Part shown: piece by piece, positions 19,422 through 28,608 of the stretch
Layout: the number at the start of each line of letters is the position of its first letter
Position numbering within the stretch: position 1 is the first letter of the stretch
Origin: Hyphomicrobium sp.
GTDB lineage: Bacteria > Pseudomonadota > Alphaproteobacteria > Rhizobiales > Hyphomicrobiaceae
Direction: 5' to 3'
DNA length: 64,000 bases
Assembly (NCBI GenBank): GCA_003987725.1
Contig: RXJH01000008.1
Coordinates: forward strand, 217,401-281,400
Position numbers and translations under genes: made by a program
The notes under the pieces: model-generated
Databases searched by the model: none
What the model was told of the DNA's origin: nothing
What the model saw: the letters and a program-made list of their open reading frames with translations, nothing else

Positions 19422-20083
19422 GCGCCCTTGTCGCCGGTCATGACTTTACCCATCCACTCGTCGATGGTCGTCGTTCCAAGTTCCTCGACTTTGCTCCGCT
19501 CGTAGGGACGAAGCACATCTTGCATCGCGTCGATGCGCTTCCACTCGCAAAATGGCGTTTCCGCTTCGACGCCCGGCGCATAACGCGAAGCTTCGACCTT
19601 GCTATGACGGTGCACATAGCGTGGACAATTCATCCAGACTTCGTGAATGCTCACCTTCACCGCCATCTCGGCTTCCTTGAAGCCCTCGAGCTCGGATCCG
19701 CTGACGATGAGTTCGGCGCGGCCCTGCGCGCGCAAACGGAACGGCCTCTCGAAGTCGATGAACAGCATGCCGATCTCGGGGTTGCCTGAGATATTGCCCA
19801 TCGACAGATACATTCCGTTTCCATCGTAGCTCGGAAAGAGCAGCGTGTGAGCATCAAGCACCTTGATGAAGCCGGGTGCGCCGCCCTTGTACGAGACCGT
19901 CGGACGGCCGCGATCGTCGATTGTCGTCAGGAAGAACATGTCTCGGCTTTCGATGAAAGCCTTTGCACTGTCGTCGATCTCGGGCTTGAGGGCAACCGCC
20001 TCGACTCTATCCGCCATCGCACGCGTGTCGAAAGCCATTTGCATGGCGCGATGGATGTCTCCGTATAGGCGGCTCATCGGCAT
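19418..20083 (-). CDS. Pyridoxamine 5'-phosphate oxidase-fold flavin protein
   Basis: This protein has about 221 residues; a GAAGGGA Shine-Dalgarno lies just before two neighbouring ATGs (MPMSRLYG). It has the split-barrel FMN-binding fold: DMFFLTTIDDRGRPTVSYKGG, LLFPSYDGNGMYLSMGNIS, NPEIGMLFIDFERPFRLRAQG. It resembles general flavin or heme-binding split-barrel proteins rather than true PdxH, as the PdxH C-terminus is missing. The substrate is unknown. The stop overlaps the start of the peptide transporter gene. Confidence 0.85.
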   Translation of the reverse strand: MPMSRLYGDIHRAMQMAFDTRAMADRVEAVALKPEIDDSAKAFIESRDMFFLTTIDDRGRPTVSYKGGAPGFIKVLDAHTLLFPSYDGNGMYLSMGNISGNPEIGMLFIDFERPFRLRAQGRAELIVSGSELEGFKEAEMAVKVSIHEVWMNCPRYVHRHSKVEASRYAPGVEAETPFCEWKRIDAMQDVLRPYERSKVEELGTTTIDEWMGKVMTGDKGA

Positions 20084-20129
20084 ATTCCCTTCATTTGCAA
20101 GCACCGTCGCAACGATGGCGGGCGTTTGT

Positions 20130-21062
20130 TCAGGTCTTGTTTTTGGCGAGCGGATGATGGGCGTTGACGAGCGCCTTCAGCCGCTCCTGCAGCACATGCG
20201 TATAAATCTCCGTCGTTGAAATGTCAGCATGGCCGAGGAGCTGCTGTACGGCTCTGAGGTCTGCGCCACGGTCGAGAAGATGACTGGCGAACGCGTGGCG
20301 CAACACGTGCGGTGACACGCGCTCGGGCGCGATTCCCGCGGCTTCGGCGATGCTTTTGAGATCCTGCGCGAAGCCTTGCCGGGTCACGTGGCCAAGCGCC
20401 GACTTCGAAGGAAATAGCCACTCGGAGTTATCGAAGCGTCCGGACACATCGAGGAAGGCATCGAGCGCTGCGCGCGCTGTTGCGTTGAGTGGAACAAGCC
20501 GCTCGCGGCCGCCCTTGCCCTTAATCGTAAGAACGCGTTCGTCGCCACGTAAGACGCTGCGCGGCAGCCCGACGAGTTCGGAAACGCGCATGCCGGTCGC
20601 GTAGAGAATTTCGAGAAGACAGTGAAAGCGCAAGGCACGAAAAAGCGCGCGGCCTTCCTGGCCCTCGCACTGGCCTTGTGAAACGGTCAACAGCCGGTCC
20701 ACCTCGGCAATGCTCAGAACTTTCGGAAGCGCCCGCTGCTTCTTCGGCCCCTGCAAGCCGGCAGTTGGATCGAGCGCGATCAAATCCTCCGCGAGCAGGA
20801 ACCGGAAGTATTGCTTGATGGCCGAAAGCCGCCGTGCGCGCGACGTCGGCGCCTGCCCCTCGCTCGCGAGGAACCCGAGATAAGCCTGCACGTCGGCCGG
20901 CTTGGCCTCGGGCGCCGCTATTCCTCGATCTGACAAAAAGCTGGCGAAGTTTTCGAGGTCGGCGGTGTAAGCGTCGACGGTGTTTGCCGAAGCGCCGCGC
21001 TCGGCCGTGAGCATCGCAAGAAAATCCGCAAGTTGGCCATCGCGTTCGGCGATTGCCGTCAT
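20130..21062 (-). CDS. xerD: Tyrosine recombinase XerD
   Basis: This protein has 310 residues from the ATG giving MTAIAERDGQLADFLAML. It contains an N-terminal SAM-like core-binding domain and a C-terminal catalytic domain. The catalytic arginine is in GMRVSELVGLP. The HxxR box is HVLRHAFASHLL, the next conserved histidine is in QLLGHADIS, and the tyrosine is in TEIYTHV. It resolves chromosome dimers at dif together with XerC. Location beside the aroK/aroB locus is common in this order, and it carries no sign of being a phage integrase. It begins 8 bases after the stop of the exported protein gene upstream. Confidence 0.94.
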   Translation of the reverse strand: MTAIAERDGQLADFLAMLTAERGASANTVDAYTADLENFASFLSDRGIAAPEAKPADVQAYLGFLASEGQAPTSRARRLSAIKQYFRFLLAEDLIALDPTAGLQGPKKQRALPKVLSIAEVDRLLTVSQGQCEGQEGRALFRALRFHCLLEILYATGMRVSELVGLPRSVLRGDERVLTIKGKGGRERLVPLNATARAALDAFLDVSGRFDNSEWLFPSKSALGHVTRQGFAQDLKSIAEAAGIAPERVSPHVLRHAFASHLLDRGADLRAVQQLLGHADISTTEIYTHVLQERLKALVNAHHPLAKNKT

Positions 21063-21070
21063 AGAGCCCC

Positions 21071-22954
21071 TCAATTCGTTTCCGTGTGCGGCCACGAAGG
21101 AAGCAGCGCCTCAAGTCCTAGGCGCCGCGCATCGGCTTCGAGCCCGGCGCGTTTCAATGCGCGAATGCTGTCGCCGAGAGCGATGAGGTTGGCGTCCTGC
21201 GCCCCGTTCGGTCCAAGCGCCTTCATGACCAGAAGGACGCTATGGCCGAACTCCTGCTTTTTTGATGCAACTTGTAATTCGGTGAGCACGCCAGTCTCCG
21301 GCAGATAGCCGGACGTTGGCTGCGGCGATCTGTTTGCGGCATCCCAGAGCGGAATGGGAACGAGATAATCGAGCGCTTCGAGAACCGTCGTCAGGCGATA
21401 AAGCGCAGCCGCAGGGAAACGGCCATTCGATACGTAGCTTTCGAGCACGGAAAAGCTCTTGCCCCGGTCCGGCTCATTGGCGTCGGCGATATCGATGAGC
21501 GCGCGCCAATGCCCGAGGCCGGGCCCGCCGCCCTGATCGGCAACTCCGATCCAATCGCGCGCCATGCCGAACTTGCCCGATGCCAAGCCGATTTCAACGC
21601 CCGTTTCGGCAAACCATACGATCTCTGGTGCGGGCTGCAGCTGTGATGCGGCCGGTGCAATCATTTGCGCGCCGATCATGCCGAGACCTTCACGCTTGGT
21701 GTCATCGAGGAACGCCCGGATCAGCCGCGCCTTGCGCATCGGCGTGCGCTCATCCTCGGCCGCTCTGAAGAGCGCCGCGCGGCGGGCAACGCCCTGCGGC
21801 CCGCGTCCGGCCAGGAGATCGTCGGTCGGAACTTGCTCTGCGTTGACATGATAAATGCCCGCGAGTGCTTCCGGCGAAAGCGCGTTCAATCGCGCGGCCG
21901 CTTCCGTCGCGGGCAGGCCAAGATCAACGGGCGTGGAATGATCGGTTGCGAGCGCGACGAGCAACGCTGGTTCGCCCTTCTCCAAAACGGTCTTGTGAGG
22001 CAGTCCGCCGACTTTCTCCGCGATCCGGTAGTCGAGCAGGGTAATCTGCTTCACCGGCGAATAGTGAGGCTTGGAATTGATCGCGAGAGCGTCGAGCGCC
22101 TCGAGACCGGGAGACGTTTCGACACCTTCCTCGCGCGCCAGATCAGCGGCAAGGCCGGCCGATGATTTGTCGTCCTGCACCGCTGAGCAATAGCCGGCCA
22201 TCAAGATCGACTGACCCTTGAGACGCGCTGGGATGCTGCCCTTGAGCGATGCCGATCGTGCGATGAGTTCGCAGGCCTTGTCCGAGTGTCCCGAGGCAAG
22301 TTCGTTGCGGGCTTCGAGCGTGAGGAGCAGCGCATTTTCGCCGCCCGTCTGCTTGGCGATTTCGGCTGCCGCCTCCCGCGCCATTCCCGAGCGGTAAAGC
22401 GCCTCGAGCCGGAGTGCTGCGAAATCCGCACTCGACGCGCCGGGCGAAGGTGTCGTGATGAGCCGTTTCCAGAGGCCATGAAGCACAGGCGAACGCGGCG
22501 GAATCTCAATCGTGCTAATCAGCTTTTCGAGCCCATTGACGTCCAAGCCACCCCAAAGTTCATAAGGCAGTCCGGAACCGTCGCCGGACATGACGGGCGC
22601 AAGATCATCCTTTTCGATGCCGGGGAGTATGGCGCCGCGCACCACGCCGTTCTGCGGGTCGGACCGGCTGCCGCGACCAGGATCCGGCTGGACCGCGCTA
22701 TCCGGGTTCGGCTGCCCCCATGTGGCGCTGCCGCTGGAACTGCCCGATGGGCCGTCCAACGGCTGCAGATAGGTGCGCTGCTCGGCTGGAGGCGAATAGG
22801 CGTCGTTGCGTGAGGCCTTCTTCTTGGCGGGCGCCGAGGCTGGCGCATCTTGGGCGACGGCGGGAGCCAGAGCCGCCCCAATCGAAAGGAGCGCGAGCAC
22901 GGCGATGCCCCCGGCGGCCGCTAGTCGTCTTCGGTGTGCATACACCATCGCCAT
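21071..22954 (-). CDS. Exported protein of unknown function
   Basis: This 627-residue protein has a signal peptide (RRRLAAAGGIAVLALLSIGA, cleavage likely after A-V-A) and then a Lys/Pro/Ser/Gly-rich linker to about residue 95. The remainder is Ala/Leu-rich and helical with TPR-like spacing (for example SADFAALRLEALYRSGMARE and ALLLTLEARNELASGHSDKA). I do not recognise a named domain. It starts directly at the stop of a 47-residue membrane protein gene (TGA then ATG) and is followed after 8 bases by xerD, so the three form a tight unit. A periplasmic scaffold is a guess only. Confidence 0.8.
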   Translation of the reverse strand: MAMVYAHRRRLAAAGGIAVLALLSIGAALAPAVAQDAPASAPAKKKASRNDAYSPPAEQRTYLQPLDGPSGSSSGSATWGQPNPDSAVQPDPGRGSRSDPQNGVVRGAILPGIEKDDLAPVMSGDGSGLPYELWGGLDVNGLEKLISTIEIPPRSPVLHGLWKRLITTPSPGASSADFAALRLEALYRSGMAREAAAEIAKQTGGENALLLTLEARNELASGHSDKACELIARSASLKGSIPARLKGQSILMAGYCSAVQDDKSSAGLAADLAREEGVETSPGLEALDALAINSKPHYSPVKQITLLDYRIAEKVGGLPHKTVLEKGEPALLVALATDHSTPVDLGLPATEAAARLNALSPEALAGIYHVNAEQVPTDDLLAGRGPQGVARRAALFRAAEDERTPMRKARLIRAFLDDTKREGLGMIGAQMIAPAASQLQPAPEIVWFAETGVEIGLASGKFGMARDWIGVADQGGGPGLGHWRALIDIADANEPDRGKSFSVLESYVSNGRFPAAALYRLTTVLEALDYLVPIPLWDAANRSPQPTSGYLPETGVLTELQVASKKQEFGHSVLLVMKALGPNGAQDANLIALGDSIRALKRAGLEADARRLGLEALLPSWPHTETN

Positions 22955-23098
22955 TCACCGCCGGATTTTGATATTCTGCACGGGCTTGCTGATGGTCTGC
23001 TGCTCGGGCTCGAAGCGGGTCGCCAGCACATACAGCCCCCCGAGAACCAGCGCCGATAGCGCGCAAAGCACCAATAAAAGCCGGAAAAGGCTCGGCAT
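22955..23098 (-). CDS. Small single-span membrane protein
   Basis: This 47-codon gene was found by reading the sequence directly. The protein begins MPSLFRLLLVLCALSALVLG, a strong membrane helix (about residues 5-26), followed by a short polar tail with T-R-F-E-P-E-Q-Q and ending I-K-I-R-R. GAGAAATG supplies a plausible ribosome site. Its TGA abuts the ATG of the large exported protein with no gap, which strongly suggests coupling. Small proteins with this hydrophobic-then-E-P layout occur beside aroK in related genomes as I recall, but I cannot verify that here. Confidence 0.72.
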   Translation of the reverse strand: MPSLFRLLLVLCALSALVLGGLYVLATRFEPEQQTISKPVQNIKIRR

Positions 23099-23277
23099 TT
23101 CTCTCTGTTCCGTCCCCGGCCGCTAGGTGAACATCTTTGAAGGCGTGATTATGACTCAAAGTGGTATTTTGCCGAAGAAAGTCTCCGTCGATCTGCAAGA
23201 AGGTTTGGGTCTGCTGTGACTTACAGGTAAGTTTCCAATTTGCGAACGTATTTGGTTCGTGGCATGACGGCGCCGAA

Positions 23278-25056
23278 ATGACCACCCCGTCGCGCGGCCT
23301 GCCGCCAGAAACCAACCAAGAAACCGGCGAACTTGCCGAATCCGTCGGTGTTGAGCCTCCGATGATGGATGCCGAAGCGATCGAGCGCGCCAAAAAGAAC
23401 ATCGGTCAGCGGCCGATCGTGGTCGTGGGCCTCATGGGTTGTGGCAAGTCGTCTGTCGGCAAACGCTTGGCGTTTAAACTCAATCTACCCTTCGTCGACG
23501 CCGATGACGAGATTGAGCGCGCCGCCGCCAAGACTATCAACGAGATTTTTGCCGATCATGGAGAGGCCCATTTCCGCGCCGGTGAGCGTAAGGTGATCGC
23601 CCGGCTTCTCGGCAATGGACCGCAGGTGCTTGCAACCGGAGGCGGCGCTTTCATCAATCCGGAAACGCGGCGGCGGATCAAAGACACCTCTATTTCCATC
23701 TGGCTGCGAGCGGATCTGCCGGTCCTCATGCGTCGGGTGTCGAAACGCGATCACCGCCCGCTCCTGCGCAACGGCAATCCCGAAGCGACGATGCGGAAGC
23801 TGATCGAAGAGCGCTATCCGATATATGCTGAAGCCGATATGACGGTCGAAAGCCGCGACGAGCCGCACGACGTCATCGTCACCGAGATCATAAACCGCCT
23901 CGCCGCCGGAACAGAAATCCCCGCGATGTCCATCCTTGACGCAAATCCATCCCGCGCGGTCCACGTGGATCTCGCCGATCGTTCCTATGATGTCTTGATT
24001 GCCCGCGGCATTCTTCGTGACACCGGCGCGCTGCTCAAAGCGCGGTTCGGCGAGGTCAAATGCGGCGTGGTGACCGACGAGAATGTCGCCCGCTTTCATC
24101 TCGAAACGCTCGAAGAGAGCCTGAAAGCCGCAGGCATGTTCGCGGGCTCCGTGATCATGAAACCGGGCGAGGCGACGAAGAACTTCCGCGATTTGGCGGC
24201 GCTCTCGGAACGGCTTCTCGAGATGGGGCTGGAACGCGGCGATCTCGTTTTGCCGTTCGGTGGCGGCGTCATCGGCGATCTCGCCGGGTTTGCAGCCGGC
24301 ATCCTCCGGCGTGGCGTGCGCTTCGTTCAAATCCCGACGTCGCTTCTTGCTCAGGTGGATAGCTCCGTCGGTGGCAAAACGGGCATAAATACCCCGCAAG
24401 GAAAAAACCTTATCGGTGTCTTCCATCAGCCGAGCCTCGTTATCGCCGACACCGCCGTTCTGACGACGCTGCCTCCGCGCGAGATGCGCGCCGGTTATGC
24501 CGAAGTCGCGAAGTACGGCCTTCTCGGCGACGAGCCGTTCTTCTCCTGGCTTGAAGCGAACTGGCAGGCTGTTTTCGGCAACAATGGACCGGCGCTCACC
24601 CAGGCGATAGAGACCAGCGTTGCCGCGAAGGCCGCCATCGTCGCCCGCGACGAGACGGAGACGGGCGACCGCGCGCTACTGAACCTCGGTCACACTTTCG
24701 GTCACGCGCTGGAAGCCTGGACCGGCTATTCCGATCGCCTTCTGCATGGTGAAGGCGTCGCAATCGGCATGTGTCTCGCGATCCGCCTGTCGGAGGAGCT
24801 TGGCATCTGTCCGCCGGGCCGCGCCGAACGGGCGGCGAACCACCTCCGCGCCGTCGGCCTTCCGACGAAAATCAGCGACATTCCGGGCGGAACGGCGGAC
24901 CCCGCCGAATTGCTGCGGCTGATGGGTCAGGACAAGAAAGTTAAAGCCGGCAAGCTCGCGTTCATCCTCGTCCGCGACATCGGGCAGGCCTTCGTTTCGC
25001 GCGACGTTCCCCCCGAAACCGTGCTGGCCTTCCTCGCCCGGGAAATTGCCCGCTGA
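23278..25056 (+). CDS. aroKB: Fused shikimate kinase / 3-dehydroquinate synthase
   Basis: One uninterrupted 593-codon frame encodes two shikimate-pathway enzymes. Shikimate kinase comes first (about residues 45-205), with Walker A GLMGCGKSS, DADDEIE, FRAGERKV and ATGGGAF. Dehydroquinate synthase follows from about residue 217, with GGGVIGDLAGFAAGILRRG, DSSVGGKTGIN, NLGHTFGHALE and HGEGVAIGM. The two are usually separate neighbouring genes. An internal ATG at the junction (MSILDANPS) could also give free AroB. I chose the ATG giving MTTPSRGLPPETN. A 5-codon reading frame (M-T-A-P-K) ends across that ATG (ATGA). It is transcribed divergently from the small membrane protein gene. Confidence 0.93.
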   Translation: MTTPSRGLPPETNQETGELAESVGVEPPMMDAEAIERAKKNIGQRPIVVVGLMGCGKSSVGKRLAFKLNLPFVDADDEIERAAAKTINEIFADHGEAHFRAGERKVIARLLGNGPQVLATGGGAFINPETRRRIKDTSISIWLRADLPVLMRRVSKRDHRPLLRNGNPEATMRKLIEERYPIYAEADMTVESRDEPHDVIVTEIINRLAAGTEIPAMSILDANPSRAVHVDLADRSYDVLIARGILRDTGALLKARFGEVKCGVVTDENVARFHLETLEESLKAAGMFAGSVIMKPGEATKNFRDLAALSERLLEMGLERGDLVLPFGGGVIGDLAGFAAGILRRGVRFVQIPTSLLAQVDSSVGGKTGINTPQGKNLIGVFHQPSLVIADTAVLTTLPPREMRAGYAEVAKYGLLGDEPFFSWLEANWQAVFGNNGPALTQAIETSVAAKAAIVARDETETGDRALLNLGHTFGHALEAWTGYSDRLLHGEGVAIGMCLAIRLSEELGICPPGRAERAANHLRAVGLPTKISDIPGGTADPAELLRLMGQDKKVKAGKLAFILVRDIGQAFVSRDVPPETVLAFLAREIAR

Positions 25057-25126
25057 GCATGTTAGGCACCGGCAACGTTTGATGTGTTAGACTGCTGCCT
25101 CTCCTGATCAGGAACAGCGAATTGCC

Positions 25127-26428
25127 ATGACCATAGTCGCAAGCCTCGTAGCGATCTTGCTGCTGATCATCTTGTCGGCGTTCTTCAACGCCAGCGAGAC
25201 GTCGCTCACCGCCGCGTCCCGCGCGCGCATGCACGCGCTTGAGGAAGACGACAACGCCGCCGCCGCCCTCGTGAACAAGGTGCTGTCGCGGCCGGAAAAG
25301 ATGATCGGCACGGTTCTGCTCGGCAATACCCTCGTCGACGTTCTGGCAGCCGCGCTCGCCTCCAACATCGCGGTTCAACTCTATGGCGACCTTGGCGTCG
25401 CCTACGCGACCGCCATCATCACGATCCTGATCGTGATCTTCGCCGCCGTGCTGCCGAAAACCTACGCCCTCGCCTACGCCGATCGGGTGGCGCTGGTCGT
25501 GGCGCCAGCCATGCAGGTCTTGATCTACGCCCTGACGCCGTTCACGAGGGCAATCGAGTACATCGTTCGCGGTATCCTGCTTTGGACTCCGGGCAAGGCC
25601 GACGACGAGGCGAACATTCTCGCCGCGCATGAAGAGATCCGCGGCACCATCGATCTGCAGGCGCGAGAAGGCACGGTCGCCAAGGGCGATGCCGAGATGC
25701 TCGGCGGGGTGCTCGATCTCCGCGATCTGCAGGTGGCCGACATCATGGTCCATCGGACGAAGATGGAGACGATCGACGCCGACGATCCGCCGGCGAAGAT
25801 TTTGGATTCCGTGCTCCGCTCGCAATATACGCGCGTGCCGCTCTGGAAGGACGAGCCGGAGAATATCGTCGGTGTTCTTCACACGAAAAATCTGCTGCAG
25901 GCGTTGTCGCGCACCGACTGGCGGCCCGATAAGCTCGACATCATGAAATCGGCGTCCGAGCCTTGGTTCGTCCCCGACACGACGACCTTGAAGGACCAGC
26001 TCAATCAGTTCCTGAAAAAGAAAATGCAGATGGCCCTCGTCGTCGATGAATACGGCGAAGTGCAGGGTCTCATCACGCTCGAGGACATTCTGGAAGAAAT
26101 CGTCGGACAGATTACCGACGAGCACGATATGCCTGATAGCCACATCCGCATGCAGTCGGATGGGACCGTCAACGTCGATGGCACCGTTGCAATTCGCGAT
26201 CTCAATCGCCACCTCGATTGGGATCTGCCGGACGATGAGGCGACGACCGTCGCCGGTCTCGTCATTCACGAGGCGCAGACCATTCCCGAGCCGGGGCAGG
26301 TCTTCACGTTCCACGGCTATAGGTTCGAAATTTTGCGCAAAAGCCGGAACAAAATCACGGCTATTCGCATCAAGCCGGTCGCTCAAACCGATAAGGGAAA
26401 CACAACTGCCGCAAGGGCGGTGAGATAG
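25127..26428 (+). CDS. CNNM/CorC (HlyC) family membrane protein
   Basis: This 433-residue protein has an N-terminal DUF21 transmembrane domain (about residues 1-180) opening MTIVASLVAILLLIILSAFF-N-A-S-E-T. A CBS pair follows (about 200-330: VADIMVHRTKMETID, YTRVPLWKDEPENIVGVLH). The C-terminal CorC_HlyC domain (about 345-425) contains DGTVNVDGTVAIRDLNR. Relatives are linked to Mg2+/Co2+ efflux or homeostasis. It ends one base from the convergent bolA gene. Confidence 0.93.
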   Translation: MTIVASLVAILLLIILSAFFNASETSLTAASRARMHALEEDDNAAAALVNKVLSRPEKMIGTVLLGNTLVDVLAAALASNIAVQLYGDLGVAYATAIITILIVIFAAVLPKTYALAYADRVALVVAPAMQVLIYALTPFTRAIEYIVRGILLWTPGKADDEANILAAHEEIRGTIDLQAREGTVAKGDAEMLGGVLDLRDLQVADIMVHRTKMETIDADDPPAKILDSVLRSQYTRVPLWKDEPENIVGVLHTKNLLQALSRTDWRPDKLDIMKSASEPWFVPDTTTLKDQLNQFLKKKMQMALVVDEYGEVQGLITLEDILEEIVGQITDEHDMPDSHIRMQSDGTVNVDGTVAIRDLNRHLDWDLPDDEATTVAGLVIHEAQTIPEPGQVFTFHGYRFEILRKSRNKITAIRIKPVAQTDKGNTTAARAVR

Positions 26429-26429
26429 G

Positions 26430-26711
26430 TCAGGCCTTCGGCAAGGCTTCTCCGGGCGCGAGCGTCGACAGCGCCAAAGCGTGAATGCCGCCCGCAAGTT
26501 CGTCCTTCAAGAGGTCGTTGACGAGCCGGTGGCGCTCAAGGCGGCTCTTGCCCGAAAAGGCATCCGAGACGACCAGAATGCGAAAGTGACTTTCGCCGGT
26601 GCCGGGCGAGTTGCGATGGCCGGCGTGAAGCTCAGACTCGTTGATCACGTCGAGCCGTGTCGGGCGCAGCGCGATCATCAGCTTTTCCCGAACTCGACCC
26701 GTAACCGACAT
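26430..26711 (-). CDS. bolA: BolA family protein
   Basis: This 93-residue protein has the BolA fold: VREKLMIALRPTRLDVINES, the conserved histidine in SELHAGH, SHFRILVVSDAFSGKSRLER-H-R-L-V, and G-G-I-H-A-L-A-L-S-T at the end. BolA proteins pair with monothiol glutaredoxins and take part in Fe-S trafficking or regulation. A 148-base divergent region separates it from the J-domain gene. The order bolA / J-domain gene / cobS / cobT is familiar in alphaproteobacteria. Confidence 0.94.
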   Translation of the reverse strand: MSVTGRVREKLMIALRPTRLDVINESELHAGHRNSPGTGESHFRILVVSDAFSGKSRLERHRLVNDLLKDELAGGIHALALSTLAPGEALPKA

Positions 26712-26859
26712 TTTTGTCTCTTAAAGAAAAACTTCTGAACGGTATGACTGCGATGCGCCTCGAAAGGGGCTATTAAGAGATTGACCGCACAGTCTCAACG
26801 GAAATCAAGCGTTTTCTTGCCGCCTTGTTTCGTGCCGCGCCAACCCTCATAATTCAAAG

Positions 26860-27477
26860 ATGAAACTGGACTCGAAATACTTCGATAGCATCCGCGTCTC
26901 TTCAAAGCGCCAGAGCGCCAAGAAGGAAGAGCGCGCGCCTCTTTGCCAGTGGAAGGGTTGCGACAAGCCTGGCGCACACAAGGCGCCAAAGGGCCGTGGC
27001 CGTGACGGAGAATTTTTCCACTTCTGCGTGGACCATGTCCGTCAATACAATGCAGAGTACAACTATTTCGAGGGCATGAGTGACGCCGAGGTCAGCAATT
27101 TCCGCAAGGACGCGCTGACGGGTCATCGCCCGACCTGGAAGACAGGTGCCAACGCTTGGGCGCACGGCGCACGCGACGAGGGACGGACCGCTGAGGCCGC
27201 TGCCCGCGTCCAGGCCACTGCGCGGGCGCCGCGCAAGGCCCGTTCCTCCCGCACGCAAACATCGACGTTCCGCCGCCAGTTGAAGCCGCTGGAACAGAAG
27301 TCGCTCCGTGTCCTGGACCTGAGCGACGAGGCGACGCCTCAAGATATCAAGACGCGCTTTAAGGAATTGGTGAAAATACACCATCCTGACGCCAACGGCG
27401 GGGACAGCCGTTCCGAGGAAAAGTTGCGCGAAATTCTGCAAGCCTATAACTACTTGAAGCAATCTGGCCTGGTCTAA
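26860..27477 (+). CDS. J-domain (DnaJ-like) protein
   Basis: This 205-residue protein carries its J-domain at the C-terminus (about 145-205) with the H-P-D motif in KIHHPDANGGD. The N-terminal part has CQWKGCDKPGAHKAP and FHFCVDHVRQYNAEYNYFEG, a conserved Cys/His-bearing stretch that may bind metal. The middle is basic and low in complexity. It probably recruits an Hsp70 to a specific client, unlike the general DnaJ. It lies directly upstream of cobS in the same direction, 90 bases apart. Confidence 0.92.
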   Translation: MKLDSKYFDSIRVSSKRQSAKKEERAPLCQWKGCDKPGAHKAPKGRGRDGEFFHFCVDHVRQYNAEYNYFEGMSDAEVSNFRKDALTGHRPTWKTGANAWAHGARDEGRTAEAAARVQATARAPRKARSSRTQTSTFRRQLKPLEQKSLRVLDLSDEATPQDIKTRFKELVKIHHPDANGGDSRSEEKLREILQAYNYLKQSGLV

Positions 27478-27567
27478 TCCTCCAAGCCTTTGAACCGAGT
27501 GCGCCCGAAAGGAGTTGCACCAGTTTAAGGTTTTTGCGGCGGCTGGGCGATTTGATCGGGAACTCAA

Positions 27568-28575
27568 ATGGAAATGCGCACGTCATCTAGCGCGACCGGC
27601 GCGGCGGCCGCCAATCTTCCGGACATGAAGCTGTCTGTCCGCCAGGTCTTCAATATCGACAGCGATCTCGAGGTTCCTGCCTATTCGAAGGCAGACGAGC
27701 ATGTGCCGGATGTCGATCCCGATTATCTCTTCAACCGGGATGTGACTCTCGCGATTCTCGCAGGCTTCAAGCACAACCGCCGCGTGATGATCCAAGGGTA
27801 TCACGGCACAGGCAAGTCGACCCACATCGAGCAGGTCGCCGCGCGCCTCAATTGGCCCTGCGTTCGCGTCAACCTCGATAGCCACGTCTCGCGCATCGAT
27901 CTCGTCGGCAAGGACGCGATCGTGCTGAGAGACGGCAAGCAGGTGACCGAGTTCCGCGAAGGCATCCTTCCCTGGGCTCTGCAGAGCAACATCGCTCTCG
28001 TATTCGACGAATACGATGCCGGCCGCCCCGACGTCATGTTTGTCATTCAGCGCGTGCTCGAAGTCTCGGGCAAGCTAACGCTTCTCGATCAGTCGAAGGT
28101 CATCCGGCCGAACCCCGCGTTCCGACTGTTCGCGACGACGAACACCATCGGCCTTGGCGATACGTCGGGCCTCTATCATGGCACGCAGCAGATCAACCAA
28201 GGCCAGATGGACCGTTGGTCGATCGTCGCGACGCTGAACTATCTCCCGCACGACGACGAAGCGAAGATCGTGCTCTCGAAGGTCAAGTCGTTCGGCAAGA
28301 CGGAAGCCAAAAGGAAACAGATCTCGCACATGGTCCGCGTTGCGGATCTGACGCGATCGGCCTTCATCAACGGCGATCTTTCGACCGTGATGAGCCCGCG
28401 TACGGTGATCACGTGGGCCGAGAACGCCGAGATCTTCGGCGACATCGGTTTCGCCTTCCGTGTGACGTTCCTCAACAAGTGCGATGATCTCGAAAAGCCG
28501 CTGGTCGCTGAATTCTATCAGCGCTGCTTCGGCGAAGAGCTTCCCGAAAGCACGGCAAACGTCGCATTGAGCTGA
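27568..28575 (+). CDS. cobS: Cobaltochelatase AAA+ subunit CobS
   Basis: This 335-residue AAA+ ATPase belongs to the aerobic cobaltochelatase, which inserts Co2+ into hydrogenobyrinate diamide with CobN and CobT. Walker A is [10 protein letters not shown], Walker [14 protein letters not shown], and the sensor region includes [14 protein letters not shown]. The N-terminal [20 protein letters not shown] is typical of CobS. cobT follows after 33 bases, indicating an operon. CobN is not in the window. Confidence 0.96.
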   Translation: MEMRTSSSATGAAAANLPDMKLSVRQVFNIDSDLEVPAYSKADEHVPDVDPDYLFNRDVTLAILAGFKHNRRVMIQGYHGTGKSTHIEQVAARLNWPCVRVNLDSHVSRIDLVGKDAIVLRDGKQVTEFREGILPWALQSNIALVFDEYDAGRPDVMFVIQRVLEVSGKLTLLDQSKVIRPNPAFRLFATTNTIGLGDTSGLYHGTQQINQGQMDRWSIVATLNYLPHDDEAKIVLSKVKSFGKTEAKRKQISHMVRVADLTRSAFINGDLSTVMSPRTVITWAENAEIFGDIGFAFRVTFLNKCDDLEKPLVAEFYQRCFGEELPESTANVALS

Positions 28576-28608
28576 TCGGCTGATCGAGGCCGCTAAACTG
28601 GGCCGTTC

